The translations under genes and the position numbers were made by a program. Source: JARYGU01 sp033795365 (GTDB taxonomy: Bacteria; Pseudomonadota; Alphaproteobacteria; Rhizobiales; Rhizobiaceae). Taken from it: a stretch of 64,000 nt of DNA. The stretch spans positions 444,090 to 508,089 of the forward strand of contig JARYGU010000003.1 of the NCBI GenBank assembly GCA_033795365.1. The letters run 5' to 3'. The notes beneath the pieces were generated by a model, which did not search any database, was not told where the DNA came from, and was given only the letters and a program-made list of their open reading frames with translations. Of the stretch, positions 16,699 to 25,862 are shown piece after piece (within the stretch, counting starts at the first letter, position 1; every line of letters starts with the position of its first letter).

Positions 16699-18438
16699 AT
16701 GACTGATGAGCGCGAGTTCCGCGTCCGTCTCGGGCGGATCCGGTCCACCCGAGCGCAGTCGACACGGCCCTTCATTGCACAGGCGCTCGCCGCGGCGAAG
16801 AAGGCTGGCGGCGACGTGTCGCGCTCCGGCCGCGTCGTCTCCAGCAGTCGCTCACGCTTGGGGCATGGCCAGCGTGCCAGCATTCAGGCCAATCGCCTGA
16901 TCTCGTCCCGCTCGCGCGGCGCCGTCGTCAAGGCGCGTGTCATTCGCCATTCGGCACGCTCAGCACCGCTCGGCACCCATCTCAACTATCTGCGCCGCGA
17001 AGGCGTAACCCGCGGCGGAGAGAAGGCCCGCCTGTTCGGGCCGGGCACCGAGAATGCCGACGCCGGCGCGTTCGCCGAGCGGTGCCAGGACGATCGGCAT
17101 CATTTCCGCTTCATTGTCAGCCCCGACGACGCGTTGGAAATGGCTGACCTCAAATCCTTCACCCGCGATCTCGTCGGGCAGATGGAGAAGGATCTCGGCA
17201 CCCGGCTTGACTGGATGGCCGTGGATCACTGGAACACCGAGCATCCCCATGTCCACCTGATCGTGCGCGGCGTCCGTGACGACGGCCAGGATCTCGTCGT
17301 CTCGCGCGACTACATCAAGGAGGGGATCCGCGACCGGGCGCGCGATCTCATCACCCAGGAGCTGGGGCCGCGTACCGACCTCGGCATCCGCCGCATGCTG
17401 GAGGGCCAGATCGAGGCGGAGCGTTGGACCCAGCTCGATCGTCAGCTTGTCCGGGACGGGAAGGAAACCGGCATTATCGATCTCGCGCCGCGATCCGATC
17501 GCCAACCCGATGAATTCCATGCGCTGAAGGTCGGTCGCCTGCGTACATTGGAAATCCTGGGTGTCGCCGGACAGGTCGGCTATTCCCAATGGTTCATCAA
17601 ACCCGAAGCCGAGGCGGTGCTGCGCGAACTCGGGCTACGCGGCGACATCATCAAGCGGATGCACAAGGCGCTGACCGAATTCGGCATCGAACGGGGCTCG
17701 GCGAACTACGTGCTGGCAGGCGAAAGTCTCGATGAGCCAGTCATCGGTCGGCTGGTCGATCGCGGTCTCGACGATGAGTTGAGGGGAACGGCCTATGCTG
17801 TGGTCGATGGCGTCGACGGCCGCACCCATCATATCAAGCTGCCCGATCTCGATGCGGCGGGAGACAGCGCTCCCGGCTCGATCGTCGAGCTGCGCAAGTT
17901 CGATGACGCGCGCGGGCGGCGCCGTGTCGCGCTTGCCGTTCGCTCCGATCTCGACATCAACGCCCAGGTGACGGCGTCAGGTGCGACCTGGCTCGACCGG
18001 CAGGCCGTCGCGCGAGAACCGCTGTCGCTCTCCGATGGCGGCTTCGGCGCCGAGGTGCAGCAGGCCATGGACCGGCGCGCCGACCATCTTGTCGAGCAGG
18101 GTCTTGCCGAACGTCATGGGTGTAGCGTGGTGTTCGCCCGCAGACTGGTCGGCACCCTGCGTCGCCGCGAGCTGGACGCGCTCGGTGAAAAGCTTGCTGC
18201 CGAGACGAACCAGCCGTTCAACCGCGCCGACAGTGGTGAATATGTCGCCGGCACCTATCGACGGCGCTTCGTGCTCGCCTCTGGCCGCTTCGCAATGATC
18301 GATGACGGTCTGGGCTTCCAGCTCGTTCCCTGGAGACCCTCGCTTGAAAAGCAGCTCGGCAAGCACGTCTCCGGTGTCGCCCGCAATGATGGGGGCATCG
18401 ACTGGAGTTTTGGCCGCAAGCGAGGGCTCGGTCTCTAG
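16699..18438 (+). CDS. rlxS: conjugative relaxase, DUF3363/RlxS type
   Basis: 579 residues from ATG 16699 (MTDEREFRVRLGRIRST). The N-terminal nicking domain has HSARSAPLGTHLNYLRREGV, DRHHFRFIVSPDDALEM and the metal-binding histidine motif HWNTEHPHVHLIVRG. A DUF3363 domain occupies the rest (from about VGRLRTLEILGVAGQVGY onward). Such proteins nick oriT and stay bound to the transferred strand; RlxS of ICEMlSymR7A has the same architecture. It follows the candidate oriT and precedes traG. The length is slightly shorter than many relatives, but no internal break is seen. Confidence 0.88.
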   Translation: MTDEREFRVRLGRIRSTRAQSTRPFIAQALAAAKKAGGDVSRSGRVVSSSRSRLGHGQRASIQANRLISSRSRGAVVKARVIRHSARSAPLGTHLNYLRREGVTRGGEKARLFGPGTENADAGAFAERCQDDRHHFRFIVSPDDALEMADLKSFTRDLVGQMEKDLGTRLDWMAVDHWNTEHPHVHLIVRGVRDDGQDLVVSRDYIKEGIRDRARDLITQELGPRTDLGIRRMLEGQIEAERWTQLDRQLVRDGKETGIIDLAPRSDRQPDEFHALKVGRLRTLEILGVAGQVGYSQWFIKPEAEAVLRELGLRGDIIKRMHKALTEFGIERGSANYVLAGESLDEPVIGRLVDRGLDDELRGTAYAVVDGVDGRTHHIKLPDLDAAGDSAPGSIVELRKFDDARGRRRVALAVRSDLDINAQVTASGATWLDRQAVAREPLSLSDGGFGAEVQQAMDRRADHLVEQGLAERHGCSVVFARRLVGTLRRRELDALGEKLAAETNQPFNRADSGEYVAGTYRRRFVLASGRFAMIDDGLGFQLVPWRPSLEKQLGKHVSGVARNDGGIDWSFGRKRGLGL

Positions 18439-18466
18439 CCTCGAATTCCAAGAAAGGATCATCGCC

Positions 18467-20440
18467 ATGTCCGCGACGAAAATCCTCTGGGGGCAGATCC
18501 TCACCATCTTCCTGATCGTCCTGATGACGACCTGGGGCGCGACGCAGTGGACCGCCTGGCAGCTCGGCTTTCAGTCCCAGCTTGGAAGGCCCTGGTTCGA
18601 GATCGCGGGCTGGCCGATCTACTATCCGCCGTCCTTCTTCTGGTGGTGGTATTTCTATGACGCCTATGCCCCTTCGATCTTTGTCGAGGGCGGCCTGATC
18701 GCCGCGTCGGGCGGCTTCATCGCCATCGCGGTTGCGATCGGCATGTCGGTTTCACGTGCACGCGAGGCCAAGAACGTCGCCACCTATGGATCGGCGCGTT
18801 GGGCCGAGCTGGAGGAAGTAAAAGCCGCCGGTCTGCTCGGTCAGGACGGCGTGGTTCTCGGCCGCCTGAAGCAGGATTATTTGCGCCATGATGGCCCCGA
18901 GCATGTCTTGTGCTTTGCTCCCACCAGATCAGGCAAGGGCGTTGGCCTTGTCGTCCCCTCGCTTCTGACCTGGCCCGGCAGCGCGATCGTTCACGACATC
19001 AAGGGGGAGAACTGGCAGCTCACGGCCGGTTTCCGCGCAAGGCACGGTCGCGTCCTGCTGTTTGATCCGACCAACCCGAAGTCAGCCGCCTACAACCCGT
19101 TGCTGGAAGTCCGGAAAGGGGAATGGGAGGTCCGCGACGTCCAGAACATCGCCGACATTCTGGTCGATCCCGAGGGTAGCCTCGAAAAGCGGAACCATTG
19201 GGAGAAGACCTCGCATGCCCTGCTGGTCGGCGCGATCCTGCACGTCCTTTATGCCGAGAAGGACAAGACCCTGGCAGGCGTCGCGGCCTTCCTATCCGAC
19301 CCAAAGCGGCCAATCGAGTCGACGCTCGCCGCGATGATGAAGACGGCGCATCTTGGGCCGAGCGGACCGCATCCTGTCATCGCCAGCGCCGCACGCGAGC
19401 TGCTGAACAAATCCGATAACGAGCGCTCCGGTGTGCTGTCCACGGCGATGAGCTTTCTTGGACTTTATCGCGATCCGATCGTCGCAGAGGTGACGCGCCG
19501 CTGTGACTGGCGCATCACCGATATCGTGAGCGAAAAGCGTCCGACGACGCTCTACCTCGTCGTGCCGCCGTCCGACATCAATCGGACAAAGCCGCTCATT
19601 CGCCTGATCCTCAACCAGATTGGCCGCCGCCTGACCGAGGACCTGCAGGCGAAGGCCGCACGGCACAGGCTGCTGCTCATGCTGGATGAGTTCCCGGCCT
19701 TGGGCCGGCTGGATTTCTTCGAGTCGGCGTTGGCCTTCATGGCAGGGTATGGGCTCAAGAGTTTTCTGATTGCCCAATCGCTGAACCAGATCGAAAAGGC
19801 ATACGGGCCTAACAATTCGATCCTCGACAACTGCCATGTCCGGGTGAGCTTCGCCACCAATGACGAAAGAACCGCAAAAAGGGTGAGCGACGCGCTCGGC
19901 ACGGCCACCGAGATGCGAGCCATGAAAAACTACGCCGGCCACAGATTGAGTCCGTGGCTCGGTCATCTGATGGTCTCGCGTCAGGAAACCGCACGCCCGC
20001 TGCTCACCTCCGGCGAGATCATGCAGCTCCCACCAAGCGACGAAATCGTCATGGTTGCCGGGATACCGCCGATCAAGGCGAAGAAAGCCCGCTACTATGA
20101 GGACCGGCGGTTTAGGGAGCGGATCTTGCCGCCGCCCCAACTCGTCCCGCAGGACGTACCGCGTCCGGACGACTGGAGCCGCATGCCGATCCCGACCCCT
20201 CCCACGGCTGCCGGGACATTCGCGGGTGACGAAGACCCAACTGAATCCGAGCGTCGGCATCAGCCGGAGCTAAGCCACGTCAAACCTGTCGATAAGAAGG
20301 AGCCGATCGAGAACGAATTCGAGCTCGGGCCGCCCGACGACGATGACGAGGACGCGGTGCGTAACCGTCGTCTGACCCGTCTTATGGAAGGTGTGGCGCG
20401 GCAGGTCTCGCTCTATCCCAAAGACGGAATGGAGTTGTGA
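18467..20440 (+). CDS. traG: type IV coupling protein TraG/VirD4
   Basis: 657 residues from ATG 18467, 8 bases after AAAGGATC; the longer open frame upstream overlaps the relaxase gene and is not real. Two N-terminal membrane segments (ILTIFLIVLMTTWGA and GGFIAIAVAIGMSV) precede the ATPase domain with Walker A PTRSGKGVG, HDIKGENWQLTAGFR, Walker B LLLMLDEFPALG and the SFATNDERTAKRVSDALG region. The C-terminal tail is acidic and proline-rich. It couples the relaxosome to the Trb secretion channel at the inner membrane. Confidence 0.93.
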   Translation: MSATKILWGQILTIFLIVLMTTWGATQWTAWQLGFQSQLGRPWFEIAGWPIYYPPSFFWWWYFYDAYAPSIFVEGGLIAASGGFIAIAVAIGMSVSRAREAKNVATYGSARWAELEEVKAAGLLGQDGVVLGRLKQDYLRHDGPEHVLCFAPTRSGKGVGLVVPSLLTWPGSAIVHDIKGENWQLTAGFRARHGRVLLFDPTNPKSAAYNPLLEVRKGEWEVRDVQNIADILVDPEGSLEKRNHWEKTSHALLVGAILHVLYAEKDKTLAGVAAFLSDPKRPIESTLAAMMKTAHLGPSGPHPVIASAARELLNKSDNERSGVLSTAMSFLGLYRDPIVAEVTRRCDWRITDIVSEKRPTTLYLVVPPSDINRTKPLIRLILNQIGRRLTEDLQAKAARHRLLLMLDEFPALGRLDFFESALAFMAGYGLKSFLIAQSLNQIEKAYGPNNSILDNCHVRVSFATNDERTAKRVSDALGTATEMRAMKNYAGHRLSPWLGHLMVSRQETARPLLTSGEIMQLPPSDEIVMVAGIPPIKAKKARYYEDRRFRERILPPPQLVPQDVPRPDDWSRMPIPTPPTAAGTFAGDEDPTESERRHQPELSHVKPVDKKEPIENEFELGPPDDDDEDAVRNRRLTRLMEGVARQVSLYPKDGMEL

Positions 20441-20445
20441 AGCCC

Positions 20446-20883
20446 ATGACAAGTAGAAAAAAGAAGACACAGATCTCCGTCTATCTCGAACTGGACGTCA
20501 TGAAGATGCTTTCGGACTATGCCGCCCGCCGGGAACAGCCGATGTCTTTGATCGTGGAGGCGGCTGTTGCATCCTTCCTGTCGCCGGATGACGCCGAACG
20601 GCGCGAGGCAATTATCGCCAAGCGTCTGGACCAGATCGACCGCCGCATGACGCGATTGGAGCGTGATCTCGGCATCTCGGTCGAGACCCTCGCCGTGTTC
20701 GTCCGTTTCTGGCTCGCCACCACGCCAGCCTTGCCCGAACTGGCTGCACAGGCTGCCCGAGCCAAGGCCAGCGAGCGCTATGAAGCGTTTGTGACAGCGC
20801 TCGGCCGCCGGCTTGCCCAGGGACCGAAGCTGCGACAGGAAATCGCCGAGGACGTCGCCGACTCATCCGACGGGCAGGCCTAA
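20446..20883 (+). CDS. CopG-like ribbon-helix-helix protein of the tra operon
   Basis: 145 residues from ATG 20446 (a GTG at 20437 overlaps the traG stop). The N-terminus KKKTQISVYLELDVMKMLSD followed by AARREQPMSLIVEAAVASFL is a ribbon-helix-helix fold. The remainder is helical, with a DQIDRRMTRLERDLGISVET coiled-coil-like stretch. In related elements it lies between traG and trbB and is annotated as a CopG-family regulator. Here the operon is interrupted right after it. Confidence 0.82.
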   Translation: MTSRKKKTQISVYLELDVMKMLSDYAARREQPMSLIVEAAVASFLSPDDAERREAIIAKRLDQIDRRMTRLERDLGISVETLAVFVRFWLATTPALPELAAQAARAKASERYEAFVTALGRRLAQGPKLRQEIAEDVADSSDGQA

Positions 20884-21107
20884 GTTCAGAATTCATCGGT
20901 CAAGCCAGAAGATAACCGACGCAGCCAAGCAGATCGCGTTAACAAAGGTATGCGCCACTGTTTTGCACTAAAAGCGCCATAATGCGAGTGATTTCGTCGG
21001 CTAAAATGGGGTGTTCCAAGCAAGCCGTTGCAGATATTGACGATGGGATAGTCGCCGTTAGTCGCGAAGCGTTCAGTACGGCAACCTGCATCATTCCAGG
21101 TCGTGTA

Positions 21108-21497
21108 TCATATAGCCGAGCGGATGTCCGTCTCAGTGAAATCGTTGCCCTTGAACAGCAACGGTTCGCCGAAATCCTTGGCAAGAGCATAGGCAAAACA
21201 GTCGCCGAAATTCAGTCCAGCTTTGTGCCTGCCCTTTCCGAAATCAAGGAATGCCTGTCGGGCCAGATGCCCCTGCTCAACGGTCACGGGCTCGATGTCG
21301 ATCACTGCGCGGCGAAAGAAGGCGTCGGCCTGCCTCATGCCTTCCGGCCCGAGCTGCTTTTCGATCACCATGGACAGCTCCACATAGTTTGCCACGCTGA
21401 TCCGGCTGGTTGCGGAACCGTGGATCAGTCGCGTGAAGGCGGCGGCCTCCGGCTCGCCGTAGAGGATCGCCACCATGGCGGATGTATCGATAATCAT
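21108..21497 (-). CDS. vapC: VapC-type PIN-domain toxin
   Basis: 129 residues. PIN-domain acidic residues are visible in MIIDTSAMVAILYGEPEA (first Asp), the VELSMVIEK helix (Glu) and LNFGDCFAYALAK (Asp), with LFKGNDFTETD (Asp) at the end. Such toxins are RNases that cut tRNA or rRNA. Its start overlaps the antitoxin stop by 4 bases. It sits in the insertion between the tra and trb genes, where it may stabilise the element. Confidence 0.9.
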   Translation of the reverse strand: MIIDTSAMVAILYGEPEAAAFTRLIHGSATSRISVANYVELSMVIEKQLGPEGMRQADAFFRRAVIDIEPVTVEQGHLARQAFLDFGKGRHKAGLNFGDCFAYALAKDFGEPLLFKGNDFTETDIRSAI

Positions 21498-21742
21498 TTC
21501 GGCAGGCCGTCCTCGTCATAGAGAAGCTCGGCGTGATCAGCATAAGGCCGCTTCAAATGGGCTGCGGCCCTGTCGGCAATCGCCAGAAGTTCTTCGAACG
21601 AGGCTCTGCCTCTCTGTTTTTCAATTTGCGCATACCGCTCACGCAGAGCCTCGGTCACGACACGGCTCATGCTCTGCCCGGTTGCATGGGCGATCGCTTG
21701 GGCGAGGCGATGCGCTTCGGGGTCTTTCACGTTGAGGCTCAT
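21494..21742 (-). CDS. vapB: VapB antitoxin (type II, Rv0623/PSK-factor family)
   Basis: 82 residues from ATG 21742 (MSLNVKDPEAHRLAQAIAHA), with GGAGT 9 bases upstream; an in-frame ATG at 21757 is less likely. The segment TGQSMSRVVTEALRERYAQI is the DNA-binding/dimer region of the family, and the C-terminus (HAELLYDEDGLPK) is the toxin-binding tail. It is transcribed with vapC as one operon and is expected to autorepress. Confidence 0.88.
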   Translation of the reverse strand: MSLNVKDPEAHRLAQAIAHATGQSMSRVVTEALRERYAQIEKQRGRASFEELLAIADRAAAHLKRPYADHAELLYDEDGLPK

Positions 21743-21753
21743 CTGGAGGTACT

Positions 21754-21791
21754 CCATTCTACCTAATTATCTAATTTTCTACCATTCTACC
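21754..21791 (-). promoter_or_regulatory. vapBC promoter/operator region
   Basis: The direct repeat CCATTCTACC occurs at 21754 and 21782 and brackets a tandem CTAATTAT-CTAATTTT. The AT-rich block lies directly upstream of vapB and is the likely promoter and autoregulatory site; protein binding is inferred. Confidence 0.45.
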
Positions 21792-21928
21792 CCATTGTAT
21801 CTCGGCGTCCAAGTGAACATGCCGCATCAAAAACGACCTCTTCCGGAACAGATATTTAGCCCGGAACAGCTCATCGAACGCAGTCATTCATTCTGTTCGG
21901 TGTCCTGAATCAAACGATAATCACCGAC

Positions 21929-22307
21929 ATGCGAAGTTGGCTCACGCAGAATCGTGCCCATGTCGCTGGTAAGTCGCCGCTCGGCGAAGTGCTTGCCTAT
22001 ATCGCCAAATACTGGGATGGCCTCTGTGTCTTCCTGACTGACGGTCGTATCGAGATCGACAACAACAGCGTCGAACGAACCATTCGGCCCATAGCGTTGA
22101 ACAGGAAGTATGCTCTTTTTGCGGGGCATGATGTGGGAAGCCGAGAATTGGGCGACCATCGCCTCGCTCATTGATACCTGCAAGCTCAACGCTGTCGATC
22201 CGTCTGCCTACTTGACCGCCACGCTCACCTCCATCGTCACCGGCCACAAGCAGAGCCGGATCGATGATCTGATGCCGTGGAATTACTCGAGGCGAGCACA
22301 AAGCTGA
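21929..22307 (+). pseudogene. IS66-family TnpC transposase, C-terminal fragment
   Basis: GKSPLGEVLAYIAKYWDGLC, then VFLTDGRIEIDNNSVERTIR and PIALNRKYALFAGHD match the C-terminal catalytic end of IS66 transposases. A one-base shift near 22130 moves the rest (AENWATIASLIDTCKLNAVD and SRIDDLMPWNY) to another frame. The N-terminal two-thirds and the tnpA/tnpB partners are missing. Confidence 0.8.
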
Positions 22308-22419
22308 AGTCTGCTGCTGGGCCAATTCGCTCATGACATCGAACTTCGCCATCCAAACTTGACAGCAATCCGACGACGTAATCTGCTCGCAAACGCTTCA
22401 ACGCTGCTGAGGATTATAG

Positions 22420-22782
22420 ATGAATACTGGGCGCTTGTTTCTCATTGCCTATATCACGACCATCGGTCAGGTTGCCGCACAAGGCAATCGGCAGCCCTTG
22501 AACGCCGAAACATTCGAGTACAGCGCATCCATAATTCGCCAGCTACCATCCACACATGCCGAGATGATTAAGGATTGCCCCCGAGCCGGGTTTCTCGAGA
22601 TAAGCGAAGCTGGATTGGAGGAGCTTCGACGAAAGAGCGGCTTAACTCACTCCGCTCTACAGGAGCGTCTGTGTCGTAATATCGTTGAAGGTATTGTTTC
22701 AGGCGCGGTTACTTACCGAACATGGCGTGATTGGATCAACACTCCCGACACCGAGCGAAAGATGAATGTGTCCGATCAATGA
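22420..22782 (+). CDS. hypothetical protein, possibly exported
   Basis: A 120-residue ORF between two IS66 fragments. The N-terminus (FLIAYITTIGQVAAQ) could be a signal peptide. The rest (SIIRQLPSTHAEMIKD, GLEELRRKSGLTHSALQERL, VTYRTWRDWINTPD) matches no family I recognise. Codon use is less GC-biased than in the neighbouring tra genes, which fits recent acquisition. No good ribosome-binding site was seen, so it could be spurious. Confidence 0.35.
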   Translation: MNTGRLFLIAYITTIGQVAAQGNRQPLNAETFEYSASIIRQLPSTHAEMIKDCPRAGFLEISEAGLEELRRKSGLTHSALQERLCRNIVEGIVSGAVTYRTWRDWINTPDTERKMNVSDQ

Positions 22783-22912
22783 CATACCATTTAAAACAGT
22801 TCGCTGAGACGTAGCTTTTGGCGAGTTCTTACCATCTCTGTCACAGCGATAGCGCTCGAAACGAGCCAATGCCCCTTGGCCAAGGTGGCAAGGTGGCAGG
22901 CAGACAGCACTT

Positions 22913-23686
22913 CGCGATGGTCGCCCCTGGGGCGACGAGACGCCGCCTGCAGTCTCCTACTTCTACAGTCCGGATCGCAAGGGTGAGCATCCGAAAGCCC
23001 ATCTCGCAGACTTCTCGGGTATCTTGCATGCCGATGGCTATGCCGGGTTCCGCGACCTCTACGAGCCAACCAAACCCGACAAACCCGCCGCCATCCAGGA
23101 GGCGGCCTGCTGGGCGCATATCCGCCGCAAGTTCTTCGATCTGACCACCAGCCCCGGAACGCATCCGATCGCCGAGGAAACGCTTGTCCGGATCGGCGAA
23201 CTCTACCACATCGAGAATGTGATCCGCGGAGCGCCGCCGGACAGGCGCAAGACCGTCCGGCAGGGTCAGGCCAAACCAAAGATCGAGGCGCTCCGGCGGT
23301 GGTGGGACAAGGTGCTTACGGAACTGCCGCGCTCGAGCAGCACGGCGGAGGCGATCCGCTATGCGATTACCCGCTGGGCGTCGCTTTGCCGCTTCCTCGA
23401 CGACGGCACCATCGAGATCGACAACAACGCCGCCGAGCGGGCGATCCGGCCGATCGCGCTTGGCCGCAAGAATTGGTTGTTCGCTGGATCGGACAAGGGT
23501 GGCGAGCGCGCCGCCGCCATTCTGTCGCTCATCGAGTCCGCGAAGCTCAACGGTCTCAATCCGGAAGCTTATCTTCGCCAGGTATTAACCCGCGTCGCCG
23601 ATTATACGATCAACAGAATTGACGACTTGTTGCCGTGGAACATCGCACCGGAGCCGCGACTTGATCATTATCGACTTTATTCTTGA
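22913..23686 (+). pseudogene. IS66-family TnpC transposase, second C-terminal fragment
   Basis: From base 22913 the frame reads RDGRPWGDETPPAVSYFYSP, then DRKGEHPKAHLADFSGILHA and continues to AAERAIRPIALGRKNWLFAG and INRIDDLLPWNIAPEP. This is about half of an IS66 TnpC from a different subgroup than the copy at 21929. The coding frame is uninterrupted, but the N-terminal zinc-binding part is lost, so it is inactive. Confidence 0.85.
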
Positions 23687-23833
23687 GGTGATTGGCTACA
23701 CCACCGCCAGGCTCGTGTTGCCGCTCATCACCCTCGGGAAGGTGCGCGTGCAATCCCTATCCTCAACCGAGACAGGATTTAACTGGCTGGGATTTAAGCG
23801 TGTCCCGATGGCCCGCTGATCTACCAAGCTCCT

Positions 23834-23902
23834 ATGGCAGGATGGATCGGTTTGATCCCGTGGGTGCTTATGGTCGTCGTTCTTATCGTCACAATCGCAT
23901 AA
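23834..23902 (+). CDS. possible 22-residue hydrophobic peptide
   Basis: The sequence ATG to TAA encodes a single putative membrane helix (MAGWIGLIPWVLMVVVLIVT plus two residues). Small hydrophobic peptides can be type I toxins or regulators, but there is no strong ribosome-binding site and no relative is recognised. The rest of the gap 23687-24132 shows nothing credible. Confidence 0.15.
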   Translation: MAGWIGLIPWVLMVVVLIVTIA

Positions 23903-24132
23903 CCGTCCCCACGACCGGACGCTTACTTCCCGCGGCAAAGCGTTCAGACCGCCGCCACGTCACGGGCATTCAGGGTGCATGGGCGGCAGCTTTTGGGAGA
24001 TTCGCAAAGCGGCCTGAAAGGCCGAAATGGAGGCGCATCTATGCCATGGCGCCTGTCGACCTGGAGCAAACATTCCACGCCTGCCGCCTCTAACCTCGGA
24101 CACGCTGTCCGCTAGGCGCTGACCACGCCATA

Positions 24133-24508
24133 TCATTTCGTCGGCTGAGACCGCACCGTGAGTTTATTTCCATCTGGATCGCGAAGATATGCGACGAACG
24201 CCCCATTCGGACGCTCTGCAGGTGGGCTCTCGATGGGCGTGCCACCATGCGCGATACCGGCGGCATGCCACGCTAGAACATGTTCGGGGCTCGCGGCGGC
24301 GATACCGATCGTCCCACCGTTGGCCGCAGTCGCTGGCCTACCGTCGATCGGTTTCGTGATCATCAAGCGACCGCCCTCATGGGCGTAGATCAGTCGGCCT
24401 CTCACATCCATCTCGCCGGACTTGCCTCCCAATGCAACAAAAGGTGGCGTCGTAGAAGCTTCTGGCCTGCTCCAGGTCGTTGCTTCCGATCATGACGTGG
24501 GTGAACAT
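24133..24508 (-). pseudogene. VOC-family (glyoxalase-like) protein, frameshifted
   Basis: The start MFTHVMIGSNDLEQARSFYD at 24508 is typical of VOC proteins. The continuation GGKSGEMDVRGRLIYAHEGG, ITKPIDGRPATAANGGTIGI and AYLRDPDGNKLTV is in another frame. The switch lies near 24430-24440. A one-base change would restore a roughly 125-residue protein. The metal ligand region (His near the start, Glu in the EGG or DPDGN segments) is otherwise kept. It is a relic or carries a sequencing error. Confidence 0.75.
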
Positions 24509-24746
24509 GCTTCATCTCCTGTAGGTGCTTCTGTAACGGTATTCCCTGACGTTTAACGCTCGAAGCTCCCTAACATGACGCCGCTGCCAAGACGATGTCT
24601 GCTTTCAGGCAGGCGCGATGACGCCTCTATGACCGACATGAGGGCGCAAAGCTCTTGATGAGAGCGGAAGCTGAAACCCCGCAAATTGGCCATCTGGCTT
24701 GCAGTTGAACCGATACGAACTTACGACACCTAGATCTACACTGTCG

Positions 24747-25166
24747 TTATCGGGACCATGGATTGATCACTTTCAACCCAGCGGCCTCGAACGGGCTTGT
24801 GTCACGAGTTGCGACCGCGAGGCCATTCGCTGCTGCTGTGGCGGCAATGTAGCCATCAGCCATGCCAATCGCTTTCCCAGATACTCGAGCGCGTGCCATC
24901 AGTTCCGAATAAAACTGAGAAGTCAGCAGGTTGAAAGACAGGATGCGCTCGAAAAAGTGAGGCAGCACTTCGCCCTCAAGGCGGTCGCGGAGGATAGTTT
25001 GCCGTTTCCCTGAAGGCATAGCAGCGATCCCGAAGCGAAGTTCGGCGATCGTTATCGCTGAAAGGAACAGCGTTTCGATGGCTTGGGCGTCCAGCCAGGC
25101 GATCACTGCCTCGTTAGGAACCGGTTTCCAAGGCTCGGATATAACATTGGTGTCCAGCAAGATCAT
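24747..25166 (-). CDS. FitB/VapC-type PIN-domain toxin
   Basis: 139 residues: MILLDTNVISEPWKPVPNEA, then FLSAITIAELRFGIAAMPSG and GMADGYIAATAAANGLAVAT followed by RDTSPFEAAGLKVINPW. The four PIN acidic residues (D5, E in AELR, D in ADGYIA, D in TRD) are all visible. The FitB-like length and the partner with a FitA-like antitoxin define a second toxin-antitoxin module in the same 6-kb insertion. Start and antitoxin stop overlap by 4 bases. Confidence 0.9.
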   Translation of the reverse strand: MILLDTNVISEPWKPVPNEAVIAWLDAQAIETLFLSAITIAELRFGIAAMPSGKRQTILRDRLEGEVLPHFFERILSFNLLTSQFYSELMARARVSGKAIGMADGYIAATAAANGLAVATRDTSPFEAAGLKVINPWSR

Positions 25167-25417
25167 TCGAAGGTCATCGGTTCAGCAGGCATCTTGTCGC
25201 GACTTTTCTGCAGAGCTTCAACGTCGCTATCGGAAAGCTCAGCGTCGCGCCCAATAGCCGCCAGTAAAGCGCCAAGCTTAACACGTTCAGGGGGACGAAC
25301 AGCGGCCTCAATAATGTCACGGATCTCGGCCTCGGTGCTTCGGCCATGATGAGCCGCTCGCAGCCGCAGAGCACGATGTGTTTCGTCAGAAAGATTTCGA
25401 ATGGTGACTGCCGGCAT
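25163..25417 (-). CDS. FitA-like ribbon-helix-helix antitoxin
   Basis: 84 residues from ATG 25417 (MPAVTIRNLSDETHRALRLR followed by AAHHGRSTEAEIRDIIEAAV), the Arc/MetJ-type fold of FitA antitoxins. The C-terminal part (SDSDVEALQKSRDKMPAEPM) would cap the toxin. An open extension upstream to 25474 is unlikely to be used. The intergenic ATATCAA-rich sequence upstream is the probable operator. Confidence 0.88.
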   Translation of the reverse strand: MPAVTIRNLSDETHRALRLRAAHHGRSTEAEIRDIIEAAVRPPERVKLGALLAAIGRDAELSDSDVEALQKSRDKMPAEPMTFE

Positions 25418-25599
25418 TGATATCATCCCCATAGAAATGATGGCGTTGATATCAAAGTATGGAGAATGACGCAAACTTTCAAGGGTTCATTAATGAGGAC
25501 GAATTGCAACCGACGGCCGACCGTCCGCTGTCGGGACATCCAACACGAAAGCGGACATCAAAGTTCTTGTTTGGCCCCTGAAGTGGATATCAGATCGTT

Positions 25600-25648
25600 G
25601 CAAAACTTAGTTCCGAAACTTCGATTTTTGCGACTAAGTTTTGCGACA
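25600..25648. repeat. 12-bp inverted repeat with embedded direct repeat
   Basis: GCAAAACTTAGT (25600-25611) and ACTAAGTTTTGC (25633-25644) are perfect inverted copies with a 21-base loop. TTTTGCGAC also occurs twice in direct order (starting 25626 and 25640). The site lies in the 25418-25862 gap, which contains no credible gene. It could be a recombination (res-like) site or a transposon end left after decay. Confidence 0.55.
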
Positions 25649-25862
25649 GACATTTATCTGATTTTCAAAGCCGTCTATTTTGTCGCGAATGTTAGGCAGA
25701 CCGTCCTAAAACGCGTTGGGCGTCAGGGATTCGATAGGCGGTTGCCGTTGATCGAAGCGGGATTTTCTGAAGATTCCACATCTTCGATGTTTTGGGCGGC
25801 GCATGGCCTCGACTGAGTGCTTTCAGGCGGGATGAGTGCCTCGGAAGGCGGATTTTGGCCGA

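Noticed and set aside
16452..16706. 84-residue ORF between the transglycosylase and relaxase genes
   Set aside because: It overlaps the repeats and T-rich tract of the candidate oriT and has no recognisable domain; treated as non-coding.
25466..25816. 116-residue ORF after the FitA-like gene
   Set aside because: No family match, no ribosome-binding site, and it runs through the inverted repeat.
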